From positions 1-35,326 of IMG/VR virus record IMGVR_UViG_3300042566_000100: 35,326 nucleotides of DNA; one strand, written 5' to 3'. The translations under genes and the position numbers were made by a program. Source of the DNA: a virus. Shown here piece by piece: positions 30,944 through 35,326 of the stretch (within the stretch, counting starts at the first letter, position 1; each line of letters begins with the position of its first letter). The notes under the pieces were generated by a model. The model saw only the letters and a program-made list of their open reading frames with translations. It was not told the origin of the DNA and did no database searches.

Positions 30944-31159
30944 TTATCTCCTAACTTTACTGTTTGCGTTTTTAATTTGCTCTTGCTCTGCTTTTTTAAT
31001 CTTCAACAAATTATTTACATACATTCTCCTAATGTGTAATGGTAGATTGTAAACATCGGAAAATGTAAATCCTCCCCCACCACCCATTACCAAAAAGAAT
31101 ATCTCTTCGTGGAGTTGTAAGCTATAATTAGTTGGAAGGGTAAAAAAAGCTAATCCCAA
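30944..31159 (-). CDS. Tail-assembly-chaperone-like ORF, TTG start or frameshift product
   Basis: A 71-aa frame whose only early initiation codon is TTG at 31159; no ATG occurs until residue 25, and an in-frame TAG lies five codons upstream. It overlaps the 3' end of the gp26-type gene by 32 nt. The protein has LHEEIFFLVMGGGGGFTFSD and LPLHIRRMYVNNLLKIKK, like small proteins encoded next to gp26 in T4-like phages. It lies before the tape-measure gene, where many phages make chaperone extensions by ribosomal frameshifting. A run of seven T (31142-31148) in the overlap would allow a +1 or -2 shift from gp26 into this frame. The TTG start is the simpler alternative. Confidence 0.65.
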   Translation of the reverse strand: MGLAFFTLPTNYSLQLHEEIFFLVMGGGGGFTFSDVYNLPLHIRRMYVNNLLKIKKAEQEQIKNANSKVRR

Positions 31160-31976
31160 ACGGGATGTCTAGCGCCTCCGTTTCGCCTGTGATTTCTGAT
31201 GTGAAATCGTATTTAAGGTTCAAATCTGGTGAGATTGTTTTTACATATTCCCTAAATGCTCTTGTATCTTTTGCTAACATATTTTTAGCAAATTTAGCTA
31301 CATTACCCCTATCAGTATCCCCATCTACCGATGTAATCATATATTTTAAACGAGTAGAAACATCTGATGCAGTATCTTTATTTTTAGATAGTCTTTCCAT
31401 TGCCTGGGTTTCTGCATTTATATCTTTTTCATCTTTATGTGTCAACAACTTAAATGTTATTTTTTTCTTACTTAAAGGTAATTCTAAATCATAACGATTG
31501 TTTTCGTTTAATATTGAAAAATCAATATCTTTTGTTTGAATTTCAGATAAATCAATTACTACTTTTTGTTTTTCACCACTAAATGGGTCTGTAACTTCTA
31601 CTTCATAATCAGGACCATATCCTAATACTCTTGTTGCAAGGAATACCGCATTTTTATCGCCAATAACCAAATCATCCGCATTCACATCTGGCTGAACTAC
31701 TACCGATTCCAATAATTTATCCAATACAATACCTTTACGAATAAGATTTTGTGAAGAAAGTATATCTTCTTCTTTTGCCGTCATATATTTAATTTCCAAC
31801 GTTCCGTTACTTAACGGATTTGATTCTGCGTAGCATTTACCTTCCGATGGTAATGAGATAATTTGAGTTGGAAAATCAAATGTTCTTGTAATTGTTGGTT
31901 GTGGTGTTTGTTCCGTTTGAGGTTGTGGTACTTGAATTGCCTTTTTACCTCTTGAAATGTTTAAATTCTCTTCCAT
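31128..31976 (-). CDS. gp26: Baseplate hub / tail assembly protein, gp26-type
   Basis: This 282-aa protein belongs to the T4 gp26/gp51-like baseplate family. The pattern is ISLPSEGKCYAESNPLSNGT, MTAKEEDILSS, IRKGIVLDKLLE, GDKNAVFLATRVLGYG, then a VTDPFSGEKQK strand pair in place of the CPxC zinc pair seen in some relatives. The C-terminus is ALDIPFGISFFYPSN, the usual IPxGxxFFxP ending. The first 30 residues are Pro/Gln-rich and probably disordered. It overlaps the 71-aa frame at the end. It follows the 74-aa gene with 5 nt between. Confidence 0.85.
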   Translation of the reverse strand: MEENLNISRGKKAIQVPQPQTEQTPQPTITRTFDFPTQIISLPSEGKCYAESNPLSNGTLEIKYMTAKEEDILSSQNLIRKGIVLDKLLESVVVQPDVNADDLVIGDKNAVFLATRVLGYGPDYEVEVTDPFSGEKQKVVIDLSEIQTKDIDFSILNENNRYDLELPLSKKKITFKLLTHKDEKDINAETQAMERLSKNKDTASDVSTRLKYMITSVDGDTDRGNVAKFAKNMLAKDTRAFREYVKTISPDLNLKYDFTSEITGETEALDIPFGISFFYPSN

Positions 31977-31981
31977 ATAAC

Positions 31982-32206
31982 TTATAATAAATTGTTTTTA
32001 ATTCCTATTTGTCTAATACACTCTGGTCTTGTACATAGTTCGTTTGGTAAATTACCACATGAACATTTATTCTCATCTATATGCGATGAAAACTTTTGTA
32101 CACTATCTAAAAGTAATTGTTTATTTGAACTTGATTGTTGTTCTTTTAATAAATCTCTAATTTCTGTTAATAGAGTTTTTATTATTGCAAATTGTTCTAA
32201 TTCCAT
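31982..32206 (-). CDS. Small Cys-containing hypothetical protein, 74 aa
   Basis: A helical N-terminus (IKTLLTEIRDLLKEQQSSSN) is followed by KCSCGNLPNELC and RPEC, four Cys that could bind zinc (CxC...C...C). It is encoded between the tail-tube terminator and the gp26-type gene and has a late-type box at 32225-32234. Function unknown; a small zinc ribbon with a coiled-coil lead might act in tail assembly or as a regulator. Confidence 0.7.
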   Translation of the reverse strand: MELEQFAIIKTLLTEIRDLLKEQQSSSNKQLLLDSVQKFSSHIDENKCSCGNLPNELCTRPECIRQIGIKNNLL

Positions 32207-32224
32207 AACATTATTTTTTGTATA

Positions 32225-32234
32225 TATAAATATA
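32225..32234 (-). promoter_or_regulatory. Late-type promoter box
   Basis: The minus strand reads TATATTTATA, 19 nt upstream of the 74-aa gene. No -33 box; the upstream sequence is the tail-tube terminator. Confidence 0.45.
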
Positions 32235-32239
32235 CTAAA

Positions 32240-32272
32240 ACAAAAAAAGTGTGTAAAAAATTACACACTTTT
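32240..32272 (-). terminator. Rho-independent terminator after the tail tube gene
   Basis: A perfect 12-bp stem (AAAAGTGTGTAA / TTACACACTTTT, 32246-32257 with 32261-32272) with a 3-nt loop is followed on the minus strand by CTTTTTTTG. It separates tail tube from the 74-aa gene and the rest of the tail operon. It is AT-flanked and could also work on the plus strand. Confidence 0.8.
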
Positions 32273-32296
32273 CTTAAATTTATAATTATATTGTTA

Positions 32297-32785
32297 TTAG
32301 TATTCTAATACACAATAATCTACTGATAAAGTGATTGAGATGTTTACAGGGTCATTTGAACTCCAGTCCATTTCACCAAATTCAGCCGATGCAATAAATG
32401 CTCCAACTAACTTCCAGTTTTCAATTTTATCACCAACAGGTCCTAATGCGTAGATGTCAATGTTTTTCTTATAGAAATCTGCATAACCATCACGACCAGT
32501 AATAGATTCGTGCGAAGTTCTAATCCACTCCATTACTGCCTGTGCTCCAGATGGAACAATTGGGTCATATAATGTGATAGTTAAATCATCCCAGTTAGAT
32601 TTTCCTTTTATCTTACGTTTTACGTTGATATGGTCCAATGTGATAGTTTCACTTGTATATTTTGGTCTATTAGCTGCCTTTATCATAAATGATGGGATAC
32701 CATCCACTTCCATTACGAAACGTTGAGCTAATTTAGGTTCAAAATTAGTATAGAACATTTTATCAAACCCTAATACTTCTGCCAT
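32297..32785 (-). CDS. gp19: Tail tube protein, gp19-type
   Basis: A 162-aa tube subunit with the expected size and pattern: FEPKLAQRFVMEVDGIPSFM at the start, IKAANRPKYTSETITLDHIN, KGKSNWDDLTITLYDPI, and a C-terminal strand pair with GEMDWSSNDPVNISITLSVD and YCVLEY. These match T4 gp19-like tube proteins of T4-like cyanophages. A Shine-Dalgarno (AAGGAG) precedes the ATG and a late-type box lies 26 nt upstream. A terminator follows, so the transcript may be monocistronic and abundant. Confidence 0.93.
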   Translation of the reverse strand: MAEVLGFDKMFYTNFEPKLAQRFVMEVDGIPSFMIKAANRPKYTSETITLDHINVKRKIKGKSNWDDLTITLYDPIVPSGAQAVMEWIRTSHESITGRDGYADFYKKNIDIYALGPVGDKIENWKLVGAFIASAEFGEMDWSSNDPVNISITLSVDYCVLEY

Positions 32786-32810
32786 TTTTTATTTCTCCTT
32801 ATATCTTTTA

Positions 32811-32820
32811 TATAAATATA
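32811..32820 (-). promoter_or_regulatory. Late-type promoter box of the tail tube gene
   Basis: The minus strand reads TATATTTATA, 26 nt upstream of the tube ATG, with TAAGGAG between. No ATTTGG at the -33 position. Confidence 0.5.
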
Positions 32821-32835
32821 TCTTTTTTAAATTTA

Positions 32836-35088
32836 TTATGCTCCAAAAGTTGCACCAGTTGGTAAAATATTGAAGTCAATTTGGATAAATTCAGCAGTTT
32901 TAGTAGGTTGTAAGAAAATTGCTCCTTGTAAGATGTTTCTATCAATCACATCTGGTGTGTTGTTTGAATCATCCATTACCACTCTAAATGCGTATAAACC
33001 TTGTCTTTGTTGGATACCCTCTAAATATGGATTTACAGTATTTAAGAATTTGTTTCTAGTCTCTGCCGTATTTTGTTCAAATACTAAATATCTAGATGTA
33101 GATGCGATATACTTTTTAACAGTAATCAACAATCTTCTTACGTTGATTCTATCTAATGCAGATGGTCTAGATTGTAAAGTCTTTTGTCCAAATGCTACGA
33201 TACCTTGTCCTGGGAATTGTGCGATTGGATTAACTTTTCCTTCATATAACGTATCTCTATCAGAATGAGTTAAACGATTTACTACACCAATTGCTCCAGT
33301 GATACCACCTCTATTTAAACCTGCTGGTGCGAACCACTCTGCTGCCGAATTATCGTTTGCTGCAAATACTGCTGGCATCAATACCGATGGTGGAACTGCT
33401 ACCATTTTGTTAGTATTCAAATCAATTGTCTTAATCCAAGGGTAGTAAGTTGCTGCGTAGTTAGTATCTAATCCTTCAGCCACTTCAACTGCTCCAGAGA
33501 TTGTACCATCTTGTGCTACTGAATCCATAATATAGAAACAATCAGTACGAGCTTCACACAAATCAATACCTGCTTGTGCTACCGATGTATGTAATGTTTG
33601 AATAACACCTGGCATAACTACCAAGTTAATATCATATTCATCTTGGTTAGATATTGCATCCAATGCTTTTTGGTATGCTACCGAACCGCTTGTAGATGAT
33701 TCTGATAAATCGAATCCTTGTGTGTTTGTATTTGTAATATTGATTCCCTTTGCGATTGATTTAGCCGGGCTCATACCATCAAAACCACCTTGTAATGCTA
33801 CTGCAAATGCTCTTTTAGCTACATCTGCCGCTGCCGAACCCGTCAATGGATATTCGTTATTGTCATCCAATGCAAATGCCGATGATGTTGTTGCGTTAGC
33901 AGGAATTGGTTTTAAGAATTGAGTGTTATCTATTGAGTATGTACCTTCAAAATCAAAACCACCAGGATTTGTTGATGATGCAACAGATTTGTAAGTTACA
34001 TCTACCAATGAACCAGTATAAATACCAGCTGCAATTGGGTGATAATATCCAGCATTACCATATGGTGCAGCCGTTACAGGTATTGCATCAGGATTAGAAG
34101 GTGCAATATAGATATAACGAGATTTGTTAGAATAATCACCATATTCTGTGATTTTTCCACTTGCATCTGTTTGTATGTATCTATCACCAATTGCTCTTGC
34201 GATGTAGTTTGGTGATGTAGGGTCTAAATTTAAGTTAGAATAAGTTTCTAATACATATTTTCTCTTATCAGTATCATTATATTTTCTAACTTGCAATGTA
34301 AATGTTGCGTAATCTGAACCAGCAACTGAACCAGCAGCTTTAACATCTGAAATTACAACTTTAAATCTTGTGTTTTCAGCGTTACCATCAGAAATTGTTT
34401 TTACTTGGAACAAATCATATCTATCACCAGCAATTAGTTGTGATTGAATCATTGGAGTTGAAGCCCCAATTGCATCATCACTAAAGTTTTGTAATGGTAA
34501 AATTACAGTAGAAGCTGTATAGTGTGTAGTTCCTAAAATATTTTCAAAATAAGTGTATGCGTAAGCATTTTTAGTTCCTAATGGAGATGTTCCAAAAGTT
34601 TTTGTAACTGCGTATGTATCAGCAGGTGATAAAGATGCGGTTAAGTTTGAACCAATATGCGAACCACTAAATGTTAATACATCTGGATTTGTAAGTGATG
34701 ATGATACAGTTCCAGCAAATGATGCCGATGTGTTTGCATTTTCAGTATTGTTTAGTGTATAAACTAATTTTTGAAAATTACTACCAGATGCAATAATACC
34801 AATTGGTCCTAATTCTTTATATCCACCCAATCCAGCAACTCTTACGATTGTTGCTACACCAGTTTCTCTTAAATAATTTTGTACTGAATTTTCAGTATAA
34901 TAAGTGCTATCAACAACACCAAAAATATCTTCAAATTCAGATTGAGTGTTTACAATTGTAGGTTTGAATGCTGGTCCTTGTTTTAAAGGTCCGATGAAAA
35001 CTCCACCGATTGCACCAACACCCTGTGCTATAAAAGATAAATCATTCTCTCTAGTGAAAACACCAGGTGATACGATTTTTTCAGCCAT
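32836..35088 (-). CDS. gp18: Tail sheath protein, gp18-type
   Basis: This 750-aa contractile sheath subunit starts with SPGVFTRENDLSF and SFIAQGVGAIGGVFIGPLKQ, as in T4 gp18. The C-terminal core holds NRGGITGAIGVVNRLTHSDR, GIVAFGQKTL, RPSALDRINVRRLLITVKKY, RYLVFEQN, and a final strand IQIDFNILPTGATF that inserts into the neighbouring subunit. The central domains are surface-exposed and variable. It has a Shine-Dalgarno (AAAAGGAG) and a late-type box 39 nt upstream. The gap to tail tube holds only the tube promoter. Confidence 0.96.
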   Translation of the reverse strand: MAEKIVSPGVFTRENDLSFIAQGVGAIGGVFIGPLKQGPAFKPTIVNTQSEFEDIFGVVDSTYYTENSVQNYLRETGVATIVRVAGLGGYKELGPIGIIASGSNFQKLVYTLNNTENANTSASFAGTVSSSLTNPDVLTFSGSHIGSNLTASLSPADTYAVTKTFGTSPLGTKNAYAYTYFENILGTTHYTASTVILPLQNFSDDAIGASTPMIQSQLIAGDRYDLFQVKTISDGNAENTRFKVVISDVKAAGSVAGSDYATFTLQVRKYNDTDKRKYVLETYSNLNLDPTSPNYIARAIGDRYIQTDASGKITEYGDYSNKSRYIYIAPSNPDAIPVTAAPYGNAGYYHPIAAGIYTGSLVDVTYKSVASSTNPGGFDFEGTYSIDNTQFLKPIPANATTSSAFALDDNNEYPLTGSAAADVAKRAFAVALQGGFDGMSPAKSIAKGINITNTNTQGFDLSESSTSGSVAYQKALDAISNQDEYDINLVVMPGVIQTLHTSVAQAGIDLCEARTDCFYIMDSVAQDGTISGAVEVAEGLDTNYAATYYPWIKTIDLNTNKMVAVPPSVLMPAVFAANDNSAAEWFAPAGLNRGGITGAIGVVNRLTHSDRDTLYEGKVNPIAQFPGQGIVAFGQKTLQSRPSALDRINVRRLLITVKKYIASTSRYLVFEQNTAETRNKFLNTVNPYLEGIQQRQGLYAFRVVMDDSNNTPDVIDRNILQGAIFLQPTKTAEFIQIDFNILPTGATFGA

Positions 35089-35126
35089 TTTTAATTTCTC
35101 CTTTTAATAATAATTTTTTATCTTAA

Positions 35127-35138
35127 TATAAATATATA
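35127..35138 (-). promoter_or_regulatory. Late-type promoter box of the tail sheath gene
   Basis: The minus strand reads TATATATTTATA, 39 nt upstream of the sheath ATG, followed by a Shine-Dalgarno closer to the start. No -33 box is present at the usual distance. Confidence 0.5.
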
Positions 35139-35164
35139 AGATTGTGATGAAAAGATATATTTGT

Positions 35165-35326
35165 TTATTGTTTTGGTGTAAATTCCCCAGTATCAATATC
35201 TAAATTTCCTTCACCATATTCGGTTTGGATTTTAGATAATAATTCTTTCTCTTCTAAACCAAATTGTTGATATTGTTCTTGTAAGAATTTTTCATCTCTT
35301 TCAATTGTAGCTTTCTGAATTGCTAA
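35165..35326 (-). CDS. C-terminal end of an unidentified gene (start beyond the window)
   Basis: An open frame enters at the window edge and ends TAA at 35165; 53 residues are visible. They are charged and helical (KATIERDEKFLQEQY, then FGLEEKELLSKIQTEYG) with an acidic tail (DIDTGEFTPKQ). It lies upstream of the sheath gene. In T4-like phages terminase or neck genes are common there, but the visible part is not enough to name it. Confidence 0.75.
   Translation of the reverse strand, partial: LAIQKATIERDEKFLQEQYQQFGLEEKELLSKIQTEYGEGNLDIDTGEFTPKQ

Noticed and set aside
1-35326. CRISPR array, insertion sequence, integrase or attachment site
   Set aside because: No regular spacer-repeat array, transposase, integrase or flanking direct repeats were seen; the window looks like a lytic phage segment.

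Overview
The window is AT-rich, tightly packed DNA from a T4-like contractile-tailed phage (myovirus-type). Every protein gene I accept reads on the minus strand. Two things point to a Bacteroidota (Flavobacteria-like) host. About a dozen promoters match the Bacteroidota housekeeping consensus (ATTTGG, about 19 nt, TAnnTTTG) with almost constant spacing. Many genes also lack a Shine-Dalgarno sequence and have AT-rich or near-zero leaders. Diagnostic T4-type proteins are the UvsX recombinase, gp41-type helicase, gp32-type single-strand binding protein, class Ia ribonucleotide reductase, tail sheath, tail tube and gp26-type baseplate protein.

Region by region (window coordinates; minus-strand transcription runs from high to low). 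1-1281 is a protein-free RNA block: a tmRNA (811-1213), an initiator-like tRNA-Met (672-746), and a promoter-driven, hairpin-rich RNA of at least 500 nt (1-510) that I cannot assign to a known family. 1282-5484 holds small accessory genes: two 2OG-Fe(II) oxygenase-like proteins, a zeta-toxin-like P-loop kinase, a HAD phosphatase with a 57-aa helix-turn-helix protein, and three hypotheticals, several with their own promoter. 5524-8196 is an AAA ATPase plus two tandem Mom-like DNA-modification proteins. 8241-12050 is nucleotide metabolism: thioredoxin, PhoH, NrdA, NrdB. 12162-17410 is replication and recombination: gp41 helicase, a FEN-type 5'-3' exonuclease, UvsX, a GIY-YIG homing endonuclease wedged between uvsX and gene 32, and gp32. 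17542-22796 holds a flavin-dependent halogenase, a DUF1599/Nmad1-like protein, two unknowns (one possibly a nuclease) and a short family-A DNA polymerase. 22833-35326 is the tail module: baseplate hub, LysM/gp53-like and gp48/54-like baseplate proteins, tape measure, small chaperone-like ORFs, gp26, tail tube, tail sheath, and the 3' end of one further gene.

How it fits together: early and middle genes and the RNA genes use host-type promoters with a -33 box. The virion genes instead carry a TATATTTATA box without a -33 element, suggesting a phage-controlled late class. The phage brings its own dNTP supply, replication and recombination core, a probable adenine hypermodification system (two Mom paralogues, possibly helped by the Nmad1-like protein) and translation aids (tmRNA, tRNA-Met). 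The most interesting unexplained items are the large RNA at 1-510, the duplicated Mom, the halogenase, the reduced polymerase, and a possible +1/-2 frameshift at the end of the gp26 gene.
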